Below, piece by piece: positions 1 to 8,960 of a DNA stretch of 64,000 nt. The stretch is from Deinococcus sp. JMULE3 (lineage in GTDB: Bacteria; Deinococcota; Deinococci; Deinococcales; Deinococcaceae). Location of the stretch: the NCBI RefSeq assembly GCF_013337115.1, contig NZ_SGWE01000004.1, forward strand, positions 1,934,501-1,998,500. Direction: 5' to 3'. The translations under genes were made by a program, and so were the position numbers. The notes beneath the pieces were generated by a model. It saw only the letters and a list, made by a program, of their open reading frames with translations, did no database searches and was not told where the DNA came from. Position 1 is the stretch's first letter, and each line of letters opens with the position of its first letter.

Positions 1-101
1 CCCATGATGCCCCCGTCTCGACTCAACTCAGCCTTTCTCATTCCCTTCCGGCCCCGTCAATCCGAACTGGCGCCCGCCACCCCATCATCCCTGGAGGTCT
101 T

Positions 102-293
102 ATGCAAGAACTGTCCTGCACCTGGGTTCCCGGCACCTTTGACGTCGTCCGACTCAAGATCGCCGGTCGCACCATCGAGATGACCAGCACCCGACTCGCC
201 CGCCTGTTCGGCAAGCAGGCCGTTCACGACCTGTACCTCAAGGGCAGCGCCAAACTGAAACTCGACCCCCAGCAGGTCGCCCTGCTCAGCTGA
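102..293 (+). CDS. Small conserved-looking hypothetical protein
   Basis: A 63-residue protein starting at ATG 102 with a clear ribosome binding site (GGAGG, 4 bases upstream). I recognise no domain. The middle reads as a short beta-rich part (VVRLKIAGRTIEM) followed by a helix with RLARLFGKQAVHDLYLKG, and there is no signal peptide or membrane segment. An intrinsic terminator follows within 20 bases of the stop, so it is probably a monocistronic unit. Function is unknown. Confidence 0.65.
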   Translation: MQELSCTWVPGTFDVVRLKIAGRTIEMTSTRLARLFGKQAVHDLYLKGSAKLKLDPQQVALLS

Positions 294-308
294 AATCCCC
301 TACACGCT

Positions 309-335
309 CAGGCCCCCTCACATGAGTGGGGCCTG
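309..335. terminator. Intrinsic terminator hairpin
   Basis: An 8-bp perfect GC-rich stem (CAGGCCCC paired with GGGGCCTG) closes 15 bases after the stop of the 63-aa gene, followed by a weak T-containing tail (ACTGTTGTG). Confidence 0.7.
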
Positions 336-382
336 ACTGTTGTGCCGGGCGCCCCTTCACGCGCGGGCGGTAGCATTCCCGC

Positions 383-1495
383 ATGACCACCCCGGCAGAC
401 GTGGACCTCCAGGCGCTGATCGCCGACCTGAAGATCCTGACCGATCTCGAATCTCCCTCGACCGACCCGGCCGCTATTCAGCACGTCATGGACGTCATCG
501 AAGGCTGGGCGCGCGACCTGGGCGCCGAGACGCACGCGCTGGGCGGCGGCACCCGCGTGTTCCACCTCGGCGTGCAGCCCGGCAGGGCCGACCGGCCCGT
601 GCTGATCCTCACGCACGCCGACACCGTCTGGCCGCACGACACGCTGGAGCACATGCCCTGGCGCGTGGACGGCGACCGCCTGCACGGCCCCGGCACGTAC
701 GACATGAAAGCCGGCATCGTCGGCCTGTTCCACGCCCTGCGCGCCCTGCAGGGCCAGTGGCCGCGCGGCGGCGTGACCATCCTGCTGTCCCCCGACGAGG
801 AGATTGGCAGCCCCAGCAGCCGCGACCACATCGAACGCGCCGCGCACGCCGCCCGCGTGGCGCTGGTCGTCGAGCCGCCCGTCGCCGACACGCACGCCCT
901 CAAGACCGGCCGCAAGGGCACCGGCAGTTACCTTCTGACCTTCACCGGCGTCGCCAGCCACGCCGGAAACAAACCCGAAGAAGGCGCCAGTGCCGTCACG
1001 GCCGCCGCGCAGGCCACCCTGGACCTCCAGGCCCTCGCCCGCCCGGACCTGGGCACCACGGTCAGCGTCGGCCTGATCCGTGGCGGCAGCGCCGTGAACG
1101 TCATCCCCGCCCACGCCACCCTGGAGATCGACCTGCGCGTCAGCACCCTCGCGGAAGCAGACCGGGTGGACGCCGCCGTGCGCGCCTGGACGCCCCACGA
1201 CCCCCGCGTGACCGTGCAGGTCACGGGCGGCCTGAACCGCCCCCCGTTCGAGCAGAGCGCAGGCACCCTGGCCCTCTTCGAACAGGCCCGCGAGGTCGCC
1301 GGGGAACTGGGCTTCGACCTGACGCACGCCGTCGTGGGCGGCGGCAGCGACGGGAACTTCACGGCCCCGATCATCCCCACCCTGGACGGCCTGGGCGCCC
1401 CCGGCGACGGCGCGCACGCCCAGCACGAACACGTCCGCCTGGACCGCTGGCCCGACCACGTCCGCCTGCTGACCGAACTCCTGCGCCGCGTCTAG
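383..1495 (+). CDS. M20 family zinc peptidase (carboxypeptidase G2-like)
   Basis: A 370-residue cytosolic metallopeptidase of the M20/M25/M40 family, which removes C-terminal or acyl groups from small peptides or amino acid conjugates using two zinc ions. The metal and catalytic residues are all visible: H78 and D80 in THADTVWP, D107 in YDMKAG, the E139-E140 pair in SPDEEIGS, E164 in VVEPP, and the final histidine near residue 345 in GAHAQHEHV. A dimerisation (lid) domain lies between about residues 175 and 285. There is no signal peptide. Length is normal for the carboxypeptidase G2/ArgE-like group. The true substrate cannot be read from sequence. It stands alone, convergent with the GGDEF/EAL gene. 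Confidence 0.9.
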   Translation: MTTPADVDLQALIADLKILTDLESPSTDPAAIQHVMDVIEGWARDLGAETHALGGGTRVFHLGVQPGRADRPVLILTHADTVWPHDTLEHMPWRVDGDRLHGPGTYDMKAGIVGLFHALRALQGQWPRGGVTILLSPDEEIGSPSSRDHIERAAHAARVALVVEPPVADTHALKTGRKGTGSYLLTFTGVASHAGNKPEEGASAVTAAAQATLDLQALARPDLGTTVSVGLIRGGSAVNVIPAHATLEIDLRVSTLAEADRVDAAVRAWTPHDPRVTVQVTGGLNRPPFEQSAGTLALFEQAREVAGELGFDLTHAVVGGGSDGNFTAPIIPTLDGLGAPGDGAHAQHEHVRLDRWPDHVRLLTELLRRV

Positions 1496-1549
1496 GCGGG
1501 AACCTCGGGGCTGCGTCTGAACCGCGGCGCTGCCGGGGGGCACGCCTCG

Positions 1550-3469
1550 TCAGGACGCGGCGGCATTGGACGCGTCCAGTGCCTGCGGGGCCAGCGGGTG
1601 AGGCCGGTCCAGCAGCGCCCGGAACTCCGGCGCGGTCAGCGGCACCGACAGGCCGTGCCCCTGCCCCAGCGGGCAGTTCAGGTCCTGCAGGACCGCCAGG
1701 TGCGCCGCCGATTCCACGCCCTCGGCCGTCAGGTCCAGCGGCAGGTGCTGCGTCAGGCCCAGCACCGCGCGCAGCAGCGCCCGTGAGAACTGCCCCGCCT
1801 CGGCGTCCGGGAGGTCCACCGTGCACGAGCGGTCCAGTTTCACGCCCGTGATCGGCAGGGTCCGCAGCCGCGCCAGGTTCGAGTACCCGGACCCGAAATC
1901 ATCGATGCTCAGGCGCACGCCCAGGTCCCGCAACTCCAGCATGGTCCGCGCGGCCCGCTCGTCCTCGTACAGCGCGGCCGTCTCGGTCAACTCCAGTTCC
2001 AGCCGCGCGGCACTCAGCCCGGTGTCCAGCAGCGCCTCCCGCACCAGCTCCGCGAAATCCGTCTGCAGCAGCTGCATGGCGCTCACGTTCACGCTGACCG
2101 TCACGTCCTCCCACCGCAGCGCTTCCCGGCACGCCTCGCGCAGCACCCACGTCCCGATGGGTGTGATCAACCCCACCCGCTCCGCGACCGGAATGAACTC
2201 GCCGGGCGACACGGCGCCCAGGTGCGGGTGCGTCCAGCGCAGCAGCGCCTCGGCCTTCACGGGCCGCAGGTCACTCAGGCGGAACACCGGCTGGAAGTGC
2301 AGGCTGAGTTCCTCGCGGGCCAGCGCCAGGCTCAGGTCGCGGGCCAGCACCTGGAAGCGTTCGGTCGCGGCGTCCTGCTGCGGCTGGTAGCGGCGCACCT
2401 GCCGCCGCCCGGCGCGTTTCACGGCGTACATGGCGCTGTCCGCGTGCCGCAGCAGTTCCTCGGCGTCGGTCGCGTCGTCCGGGTACACGCTCACGCCGAT
2501 GCTCAGCGTGATGTCCATCCCGACCTGCTCGCCCGGCACGGCCGGGACCGTCTGCAGCAGGCGCGTGGCTTCCAGGTGCGCCGCGTCGGCACTGAGGCCC
2601 GGCAGCAGCACCACGAACTCGTCGCCGCTCAGGCGGTACACGCAGCTGCCCTGCGGGGACAGGCGCTGCAACTCCTGCGCCACGCCGCGCAGCAGGTCAT
2701 CCCCGACCGCGTGCCCCAGCGTGTCGTTCACGACCTTGAACGCGTCGATATCCACGAACAGCACCGCGAACGTCCCGCCGCGCGCCGTGAGCAGGTCCAG
2801 CCGCTCACGCAGCCGCACCCGCCCCGGCAGGCGCGTGAGCAGATCGGTGTACACCAGTTCCCGCAGCACCTGCTGCTCGCCCTGCGCGCGGCCCACCACG
2901 TCGTTGCGCCGCACGAAGTACGACGCGCCGTACAGCCCGACCGCCGCCGCCAAGTTGATCTGCACCAGTGCCCGCAGGACGTCCACGTTCACGCCCTGAC
3001 CTTCCAGCACGGGCCGCAGCACCACAGCGGCACTCAGTGCCGCGATGCCCCCCACCGTCAGGTTCAGCACGCGCCGCACCCGCTGCGACAGGTCGGTCAG
3101 CATCGTCCAGGTGATCACCGCCGGGAGCCACACCAGCGTCTCGATCAGTTCCGGCAGAACCGCCCGCTGGTCCCGCAACAGCAGCGCGATCAGCAGCACC
3201 TTCACGCCCATGAACGCGCCGCTGCCCGCCGTGAGGACCAGCGTCAACTGCCCGATGCCCGCCCAGCGGCGCAGCACCGCCACCCAGCTGACGACCAGCA
3301 GGGCACTCATGCAGGCGTACAGCCACGGGTCCACCAGCCGGTCCCAGGCGTCCCCGCGCCCCATCAGCAGCGCCAGCAGCACCGACGTCTGCACCATGGG
3401 CAGTCCCCACAGCAGCATGCGCCGCCAGGCGGTCTGCAGTTCACGTTGTCCAGCGGCTCCTTCCCCCAT
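1550..3469 (-). CDS. Membrane GGDEF-EAL protein (cyclic di-GMP turnover)
   Basis: A 639-residue protein with about six hydrophobic segments in the first 200 residues, then a GGDEF domain (about 205-360) and an EAL domain (about 375-620). The GGDEF signature reads SGDEF, with FVDIDAFKVVND as the metal-binding strand. The EAL domain keeps EALLRW, the DDFGSGYSN loop, KLDRS and AEGVE, so phosphodiesterase activity is likely. SGDEF variants can still be active as cyclases in other proteins, so the balance of activities is open. The N-terminal membrane region is not a recognised sensor domain. The ATG at 3469 has only a weak ribosome binding site; a start at the in-frame methionine 17 codons further in is also possible. 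Confidence 0.88.
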   Translation of the reverse strand: MGEGAAGQRELQTAWRRMLLWGLPMVQTSVLLALLMGRGDAWDRLVDPWLYACMSALLVVSWVAVLRRWAGIGQLTLVLTAGSGAFMGVKVLLIALLLRDQRAVLPELIETLVWLPAVITWTMLTDLSQRVRRVLNLTVGGIAALSAAVVLRPVLEGQGVNVDVLRALVQINLAAAVGLYGASYFVRRNDVVGRAQGEQQVLRELVYTDLLTRLPGRVRLRERLDLLTARGGTFAVLFVDIDAFKVVNDTLGHAVGDDLLRGVAQELQRLSPQGSCVYRLSGDEFVVLLPGLSADAAHLEATRLLQTVPAVPGEQVGMDITLSIGVSVYPDDATDAEELLRHADSAMYAVKRAGRRQVRRYQPQQDAATERFQVLARDLSLALAREELSLHFQPVFRLSDLRPVKAEALLRWTHPHLGAVSPGEFIPVAERVGLITPIGTWVLREACREALRWEDVTVSVNVSAMQLLQTDFAELVREALLDTGLSAARLELELTETAALYEDERAARTMLELRDLGVRLSIDDFGSGYSNLARLRTLPITGVKLDRSCTVDLPDAEAGQFSRALLRAVLGLTQHLPLDLTAEGVESAAHLAVLQDLNCPLGQGHGLSVPLTAPEFRALLDRPHPLAPQALDASNAAAS

Positions 3470-3650
3470 TCCAACCAGAGCGTATGAAGCGCTTCCGCAC
3501 AGAATTCATACCGGACCTGACGCGCCGGAACGCGACCCAGCGGGGCAGAATCGCTCATGCGCGTCCAGAACGCGGAAAAGCTCACAGCCGATCCGGACGG
3601 CTGCCCCCGGATGGGGGGAGGGACGCTATCCTGCCCCCCGGAGGCCTCCC

Positions 3651-3944
3651 GTGTTCAACCTGTTCCGCAAGACGCCCGCCAACCCGAACGTGAAACAGGA
3701 CGACGCGCAGACGTACCGCGTGCGCGTCCGCACCCGCCCCCACGGGGAAGTCGTCGAGTTCCGCTTCACGAAAGGCGCGCACATCGGCGCGGACGACGAC
3801 GGCGGCTACCTGTACCGCAAACCCGTCGTCAGCCCCCAGCACTTCGACCGGGGCGAACTGATCGTCCGCTTCGACCGCAGTTACCGCGTCACCGCCACCG
3901 ACGGCGAGAACGTCGACTTCATCCCCGTCAGCGAATGGGAATAG
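3651..3944 (+). CDS. Hypothetical 97-aa protein
   Basis: I choose the GTG at 3651 because GGAGG sits 6 bases upstream (3640-3644); the longer upstream reading is the shadow of the GGDEF/EAL gene. The protein begins MFNLFRK, is charged and soluble, and has alternating beta-type patterns (YRVRVRTR, VVEFRFTKG, LIVRFDRSYRVTA) ending in VSEWE. No family is recognised. It is divergent from the GGDEF/EAL gene. Confidence 0.65.
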   Translation: MFNLFRKTPANPNVKQDDAQTYRVRVRTRPHGEVVEFRFTKGAHIGADDDGGYLYRKPVVSPQHFDRGELIVRFDRSYRVTATDGENVDFIPVSEWE

Positions 3945-4113
3945 GAGCGGGAGTGGCGGGGCGCGGCGCGCGGGAAGCGGTCAAGGCCTCCCGCGCGCCG
4001 CGCCCCGTGAACTCCAACCGCTGTGATCAATGGTGCGGACACCCTTCGGGCGCCAGGGGGGACAAGCATGGAAAACGTCTTCTGTAACGCCATTCCTGTT
4101 CACCCCCTCCCAG

Positions 4114-4134
4114 CCTCCCCCCTCAAGGGGGAGG
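4114..4134. terminator. Terminator-like hairpin between convergent genes
   Basis: An 8-bp stem CCTCCCCC/GGGGGAGG with a CTCAA loop lies 17 bases from the stop of the PIG-L gene. The rest of 3945-4150 holds no gene I can support. The CTCCCC...GGGGAG style matches the repeats around 25.85 and 26.34 kb, so it may be a fragment of that dispersed repeat as well as a terminator. Confidence 0.5.
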
Positions 4135-4150
4135 GGTCAACACTGCGTGT

Positions 4151-4870
4151 TCATCGCTGGTCTGCCCTGAAGTGATGAACCTGTCCGCATGATGACTTCA
4201 CCTCGTGGAAGGTCTCCTCGGTCACGCGGTCCGGGAACTTGCGGATGAAATCCACGGTGCTCAGCGCCTGCGTGCGGTGACACGCAATCGCCTGCAACTT
4301 GCGCACGATGAAGCGCGTCACGTCGTGGCGCACGTTCGGCGGCAGCCACTCGGCCCGCAGCGCCTCGTTTTCCGGCGGCACGTCGCTGGCGTAGTACCAC
4401 AGGCGGGGCCGCTCCTCTTCGGGCAGTGCGTCCCAGGCGGCCTTCACCGCGCGGTGCGTGGTCACGTGATCCGGGTGCCCGTTGCTGCCGTTCGGCGGGA
4501 ACGTCAGGACCACCTCGGGCCGCAGGCGCACCATCGCCTCGCGCGCCACCTCGGTCAGCGCCGAGAGCGGCTGATCCTTCAGGTACTTGTCCGGGAAGCG
4601 GTGATGCTCGAACACGCTCCCACCCGCCCGCGCCTCCTCGCCCGTCAGGCCGATCACGTCCAGGCAAGCCGCGAGTTCCACCTCACGCATCCGCGCCAGT
4701 TCCTCCGGCGTGTCGCACAGGCCCAGCGTCCGGCCCGCCTCGCCACGCGTCAGCGTGACCAGCCCGCAGGCCTCCCCGGCCTCCAGGTGGCCCATCAGCG
4801 TCCCGGACGCGCCGTACACCTCGTCGTCCGGGTGCGGCACGATCAGCAGCAGTTTCAGTCCGTCACTCAT
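4151..4870 (-). CDS. PIG-L/LmbE family N-acetylglucosaminyl deacetylase
   Basis: A 239-residue zinc deacetylase of the LmbE/MshB/BshB family. The start is the ATG at 4870 (MSDGLKLLLI), because the longer frame upstream overlaps the divergent GNAT gene without any domain content. Metal ligands are visible: H13, D15 and D16 in PHPDDE and H135 in NGHPDHVTTH; TRGEAGRTLG is also conserved in the family. Deinococcus makes bacillithiol, and the deacetylase step (BshB) belongs to this family, so that role is possible. There is no bshA or bshC nearby to support it, and the family has several paralogues per genome. Confidence 0.85.
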   Translation of the reverse strand: MSDGLKLLLIVPHPDDEVYGASGTLMGHLEAGEACGLVTLTRGEAGRTLGLCDTPEELARMREVELAACLDVIGLTGEEARAGGSVFEHHRFPDKYLKDQPLSALTEVAREAMVRLRPEVVLTFPPNGSNGHPDHVTTHRAVKAAWDALPEEERPRLWYYASDVPPENEALRAEWLPPNVRHDVTRFIVRKLQAIACHRTQALSTVDFIRKFPDRVTEETFHEVKSSCGQVHHFRADQR

Positions 4871-4988
4871 CCACCCAGCATAGGCCCGCCTGCCCGTCAC
4901 CGCGTGGGGCACGCGCCGGATACGCGGCGGGCAGGCGTAGGCGTGCTGGCGGATGCGCCTCCGGCCGGGCGGCTCGCATGATGGGCGC

Positions 4989-6026
4989 ATGACCGACCCA
5001 CAGCCCTTCACGCTGCGCGAGATGCGCAAACCCGACGATTTCGCCGAGATCGCGGCCCTGCTGAGCGCCGCCGATCCCGACTGGCCGGTCACGGCCGAGA
5101 TGCTGGTCACCTGGGACGAGGCGCACGACCCGGCGCTGTACCGCCTTGAACTGCTGGCCGAGCAGGGCGGGCGGATCGTGGGCGTCGGGAACGTCGGGCA
5201 CGACGATTTCGCGTTCGAGGAGTGGCGGTACTTCGGGGGGCTGACCGTTCACCCGGACGCGCGCGGACAGGGGATCGGGACGGCGCTGTACGACGCACTG
5301 ACAGCGCGGCTGCGGGAGCGGGGCGCGCAGGACATCCGCACGATGCTCAGCGATCAGGACCACGACGCGCCGGGCCGGGCGTTCCTGGCCGCGCGGGGGT
5401 ACGTGCGCACCTGGGACCGCTATGAGTCCCGCCTGCACACGGTCGACGCCGACCTGGGCGCCTTCGACGACCTGATGGCGGCCGTGGCGGCGGACGGTGT
5501 GGAGCTGCGGTCCATCGCGGAACTGGCGGGCGATCCGGAGCGGAACCGCAGGCTGTGGGAACTCGACTGGCGCCTCTTTCAGGACGTGCCGATGGGGCAG
5601 ACCCTCACCCGGCGGCCCTTCGAGGCGTGGGTGAAGCAGGAACTGGACGACCCGACCTTCAGCCACGAGCTGTCCTTCGTGGCCCTGCGCCCCGACGTGA
5701 ACGACCCGGAAACCGGCCCGTACGTGGGCTACAGCACCCTGATGAGCAACCCGGCGGGCTTCTTTGTCATCGGCATGACCGGCGTGCGCCGCGAGGACCG
5801 CGGGCGCGGCGTGGCGAAGGCCCTGAAGGTCGCCGCGATGCGCGCCCTGGCCGCCGCCGGGGGCGGCGAGATCCGCACCTTCAACGACCCGCCCAACAAG
5901 GCCATGCTGGGCATGAACCGCGCGCTGGGCTTCCGGCGCGGCCCGACCCGCAGCCGTTACGAACTGCACCTGGACCCCGTGACCGGGGAACGGCGCCCCG
6001 TGCCCGTGCCTTCGGAGCTGGCGTGA
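4989..6026 (+). CDS. Double-domain GNAT acetyltransferase (first of three)
   Basis: A 345-residue protein beginning MTDPQPFTLREM at ATG 4989. It has two GNAT folds: the first with HPDARGQGIGTALYDAL (acetyl-CoA pyrophosphate loop R/Q-x-x-G-x-G/A) near residues 90-110, the second with REDRGRGVAKALKVAA followed by FNDPPNKAMLGMNRALGF near the C-terminus. The second half resembles mycothiol-synthase-like and aminoglycoside-acetyltransferase-like tandem GNATs. The substrate is unknown. Its stop overlaps the start of the next GNAT gene by 4 bases, so the three genes form one operon. Confidence 0.85.
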   Translation: MTDPQPFTLREMRKPDDFAEIAALLSAADPDWPVTAEMLVTWDEAHDPALYRLELLAEQGGRIVGVGNVGHDDFAFEEWRYFGGLTVHPDARGQGIGTALYDALTARLRERGAQDIRTMLSDQDHDAPGRAFLAARGYVRTWDRYESRLHTVDADLGAFDDLMAAVAADGVELRSIAELAGDPERNRRLWELDWRLFQDVPMGQTLTRRPFEAWVKQELDDPTFSHELSFVALRPDVNDPETGPYVGYSTLMSNPAGFFVIGMTGVRREDRGRGVAKALKVAAMRALAAAGGGEIRTFNDPPNKAMLGMNRALGFRRGPTRSRYELHLDPVTGERRPVPVPSELA

Positions 6027-7009
6027 CCACCCCGCGACCCTTCGCGCTGCGGCCCGCCACGGACGCCGACCTGGGCGCCCTGGCGGACCTGCTGAGTGCC
6101 GTGAATCCCCGCCACCCGCAGACCGCCGACTCGCTGGCGCACGACCTGCACTCGCTGCGGGCGCACCCGCTGGGGCTGCACGTCGCGCAGTGGGTGGCGC
6201 ACACCCCGGACGGAACGCTGCTGGGCGCGGCGTCCGCGTTGCAGTTCGGCGGGATGTACCACCCGGACCGCTACCACGCCGAGGTGGCGGTGCACCCCGA
6301 CGCGCGCGGGCGGGGCGTGGGGACCGCACTGGCGGCGCTCATGGACGCGCATCTGCGCGAGCGGGGCGCGCGTGAGGTGCTGGCCGGGGCGTACGAGGAC
6401 GAACCGCTCAGCCTGCACTTCCTGACGGCGCGGGGGTTCCGGGAGGTCATGCGGTTCTTCGACAACGTGCTGGATATGGCCGACTTCGACGCGGACGCAT
6501 GGACGGACCGGGCGCCCCTGCCTGATGGGCTGCGAGCCGTGACCCTGGCCGACCTGAGCGCCGAACTGGGCGAGGACGCCGCCCGGCGCGCGTTCTACGC
6601 GGGCTGGCTGGCCGCGCGGGAGGACGTGCCCCGCACCGCCGCCGCGACCCCGGTCGCCTTCGAGGACTTCCTGACGCGCCTGGACCGGCCTGAGACGATG
6701 CCCCACGGCACGCTGCTGGCCGTCACCCCGGCGGGCGAGGTCGCGGCCCTGTCCGAACTGCACCGCGACCTGCACGACCCGCAGCGGCTGAACACCGGCC
6801 TGACCGGCACCACCCGCGCGTGGCGCCGCCAGGGGCTGGCGCTGGCCCTGAAGGTCGCCGCGCTGCGCGTCGCCCGGGACCTGGGTGCCCGCGAGGTCTG
6901 GACCGGGAACGCCACCACCAACGCGCCCATGCTGGCCCTGAACGACCGCCTGGGCTTCCGCCCGCGCGTCGCGTGGGTCGAGATGCAGCGCGGTCAGGTG
7001 GACGCATGA
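6023..7009 (+). CDS. Double-domain GNAT acetyltransferase (second of three)
   Basis: A 328-residue protein starting at GTG 6023 inside the GTGA overlap with the preceding gene. It has the same architecture: HPDARGRGVGTALAALMDA in the N-terminal GNAT domain and TRAWRRQGLALALKVAALR, then TNAPMLALNDRLGFRPR, in the C-terminal one. It is clearly a paralogue of the flanking genes (shared YHPDRYHAEVAVHPDARG pattern). An ATGA overlap at 7006-7009 couples it to the third copy. The substrate is unknown. Confidence 0.85.
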   Translation: MTTPRPFALRPATDADLGALADLLSAVNPRHPQTADSLAHDLHSLRAHPLGLHVAQWVAHTPDGTLLGAASALQFGGMYHPDRYHAEVAVHPDARGRGVGTALAALMDAHLRERGAREVLAGAYEDEPLSLHFLTARGFREVMRFFDNVLDMADFDADAWTDRAPLPDGLRAVTLADLSAELGEDAARRAFYAGWLAAREDVPRTAAATPVAFEDFLTRLDRPETMPHGTLLAVTPAGEVAALSELHRDLHDPQRLNTGLTGTTRAWRRQGLALALKVAALRVARDLGAREVWTGNATTNAPMLALNDRLGFRPRVAWVEMQRGQVDA

Positions 7010-7963
7010 TCACCGTCACGCCCATTGCCGAGCACGAGTGGGACGCCGCCGCCACCATCCTGACCGGCGCGAACCCGAACGACCCCCTGACCGGCGAGGA
7101 CCTGCGCCGCCAGATGCGCGAACAGCAGGACTGGGGATACGGCTGGGCCGTGCTCGTCGCCCACGAGGGACCGGAGGTGCTGGGCGTCGCCGTGTACTAC
7201 CAGAACCCCGGTGCGTTCCACCCGGACCGTTATGGCCTGGACCTCGCCGTCGCGCCGCACGCACAGGGTCGGGCGCGCGGGCGCGGCCCTGTGGACGGCA
7301 CTGGACGCCGCCCTGCGCGCCCGGAACGCCGAATCCGCCCGTATCCTCGCCCGCGAGGACCACCCGGTCGCGCCCGGTTTCCTGACCCGCCGGGGCTTCA
7401 GCGGCGACAAACGGTACTTCATGTCCGCCCTGCACGTCCCGGACTTCGACCCCGCCCCGTACGCCGCGCTGGAAGGCCGCCTGCACGACCAGGGTGTCCG
7501 CATCCGCAGCCTCGCCGAGTTACGTGCCGCAGGTACACCGGACCTCGCGCGGCGGCTGCACGCCCTGATGAGCGACGTGCGCCAGGACGTGCCGCGCGCC
7601 GAACCCGCCACGCCTCTGAGCTTCCAAGTGTTCGAGGACGCCGTGCTGGGCGACCCCGGCCTCCTCCCCGACGCGTACCTGATCGCCGAGGTGGACGGCA
7701 CATGGGCAGGGCAGACAGCGCTGTTCCGCAGCGACGCCAGCCCCGACCTCCTGACCGGCCTGACCGGCGTCACCCGCCCTTGGCGCGGGCAGGGGATCGC
7801 CACCGGCCTGAAACTCGCCGCGATCCGCGCCGCCCGCACCCTGGGCGCCACCACCATCCGCACCGACAACGCCAGCGACAATGCCCCCATGCTCGCCATC
7901 AACGACCGCCTGGGCTTCGTCCGTGATCCCGCCAGCGTGTCGTACGTGATCTGCTTCAGGTGA
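7006..7963 (+). pseudogene. Third double-domain GNAT, frameshifted
   Basis: The first part (MITVTPIAEHEW to LDLAVAPHAQGR) reads in one frame from ATG 7006 and the rest (GAALWTALDAAL to YVICFR) reads in the next. The break falls in the GC-rich stretch 7271-7281, inside the acetyl-CoA loop. Removing one G from either GGG run (7271-7273 or 7279-7281) restores a 318-residue protein with the expected Q/R-x-x-G-x-A signature. Everything else, including TRPWRGQGIATGLKLAA and NAPMLAINDRLGF, is intact. Because other frameshifts in this window also sit in short G/C runs, sequencing error is as likely as real decay. Confidence 0.8.
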
Positions 7964-7995
7964 GGGGGAGTGGGCAGTGGGTTGTGGGGAGTGGG
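7964..7995 (+). repeat. G-run tract (G-quadruplex type)
   Basis: Five runs of three to five G separated by 3-4 bases (AGT, CAGT, TTGT, AGT) directly after the third GNAT stop. It is one of several similar tracts in the window, all at gene 3' ends. Confidence 0.7.
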
Positions 7996-8040
7996 TCGGC
8001 TTGACCTGAGCGGGTACGCCGCGCACACGCTGTTGACCAT

Positions 8041-8075
8041 CCGCCATCCGCCATCCGCCATCCGCCATCCGCCAT
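8041..8075. repeat. Heptanucleotide tandem repeat (CCGCCAT)x5
   Basis: Five exact copies of CCGCCAT run head to tail, with degenerate copies on both sides (ACCAT before; CCGCACATCCGC after), ending about 15 bases upstream of the GTG start at 8101. The unit is not a multiple of three and lies outside any coding region. Confidence 0.9.
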
Positions 8076-8100
8076 CCGCACATCCGCGTAAGCTGGACCC

Positions 8101-8805
8101 GTGCTGCTGAGTATCGACTGGGACGCCTTCTCGGGGACGCGTGAACTGGTGTTCGACGCGCCCATCTGGGGCACCCGCGACCGGGAGGAGGATCGCCTGG
8201 ACGCCTGGACCGCGCGGGTCCTGAAGCGTGGCGGGGACGCCTGGACAGCGCTGGAAGCCGATTTCCCGCTGTACCCCGGCTGGGAAGCCCTGCGTGCGTA
8301 TGCGGGCGTTCCGGCGTTCGTGACGCTCAGTCACGCGGACGCGTGGACGTGGCTGGAGCAGTACCCGGGTCTGGACGTGCTGAACCTCGATTCGCACCAT
8401 GACCTGGGCAGCCGCAGCGGCGACCCCGCGCGGGTGCGGCCCGGCAACTGGGCGGGGCTGGGGCTGGCGCGCGGCCTGATCCGCACGGTCACGACGCTGT
8501 ACCCGGACTGGCACGCGGACCTGCCCGTCGCCGAGGGTTTCGATCTGGACCGCACGCGCGGTGAGATCCGCGACCTGCTGCCGCCCGCGCTGCTGGACCG
8601 CGTGACCCTGACCCGGCAGGCCCGGCGCGGCGCGGCCCTGCCCGACCCGGCCTGCGTGACCAGCGTGCTGCTGGTGCAGTCCCCGGCCTGGACGAACCCC
8701 GCGCATGACCCGGCGTTCCTGGCGCTGGCCGCCGACCTCGGCGCGCACACCCTGGTCCCCCCGTACCCCCGAATGGGGAGAGGGGAGAAGTCCGTTCGAT
8801 CTTAA
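8101..8805 (+). CDS. Arginase-fold-like (UPF0489-type) hypothetical protein
   Basis: A 234-residue protein from GTG 8101 (MLLSIDWDAFSGTRELVF). The motif VLNLDSHHDLG resembles the metal-binding DxHxD strand of the arginase/deacetylase and UPF0489 folds, and SIDWDAFSG at the N-terminus fits an alpha/beta metal hydrolase. The second half has no motif I know. The C-terminal tail PRMGRGEKSVRS is low in conserved character and could be a slightly altered end. The gene follows the heptamer repeat and lacks an obvious partner. Confidence 0.55.
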   Translation: MLLSIDWDAFSGTRELVFDAPIWGTRDREEDRLDAWTARVLKRGGDAWTALEADFPLYPGWEALRAYAGVPAFVTLSHADAWTWLEQYPGLDVLNLDSHHDLGSRSGDPARVRPGNWAGLGLARGLIRTVTTLYPDWHADLPVAEGFDLDRTRGEIRDLLPPALLDRVTLTRQARRGAALPDPACVTSVLLVQSPAWTNPAHDPAFLALAADLGAHTLVPPYPRMGRGEKSVRS

Positions 8806-8960
8806 GCGGCCCGCGTGCTATCCAGAAGGGACGCCGAGGGCCGCACGCCGCACGCAAGTCCCACCCCGCCCGCACGCGACACACCCGAGAGGGGAAGGTC
8901 AGCCCGTCCGCTGTTGCGTACAATTTTTCATGAAACCCCGCGCTTCACAGGAGTGCCCCC

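Noticed and set aside
3945..4110. tRNA or small RNA in the gap before the PIG-L gene
   Set aside because: No cloverleaf, TPsiC-like arm or terminator beyond the hairpin at 4114 could be found by eye.
8910..8930. Promoter with TACAAT before the Nudix-like gene
   Set aside because: TACAAT is a fair -10, but no convincing -35 lies at 16-18 bases upstream, so I do not list it.
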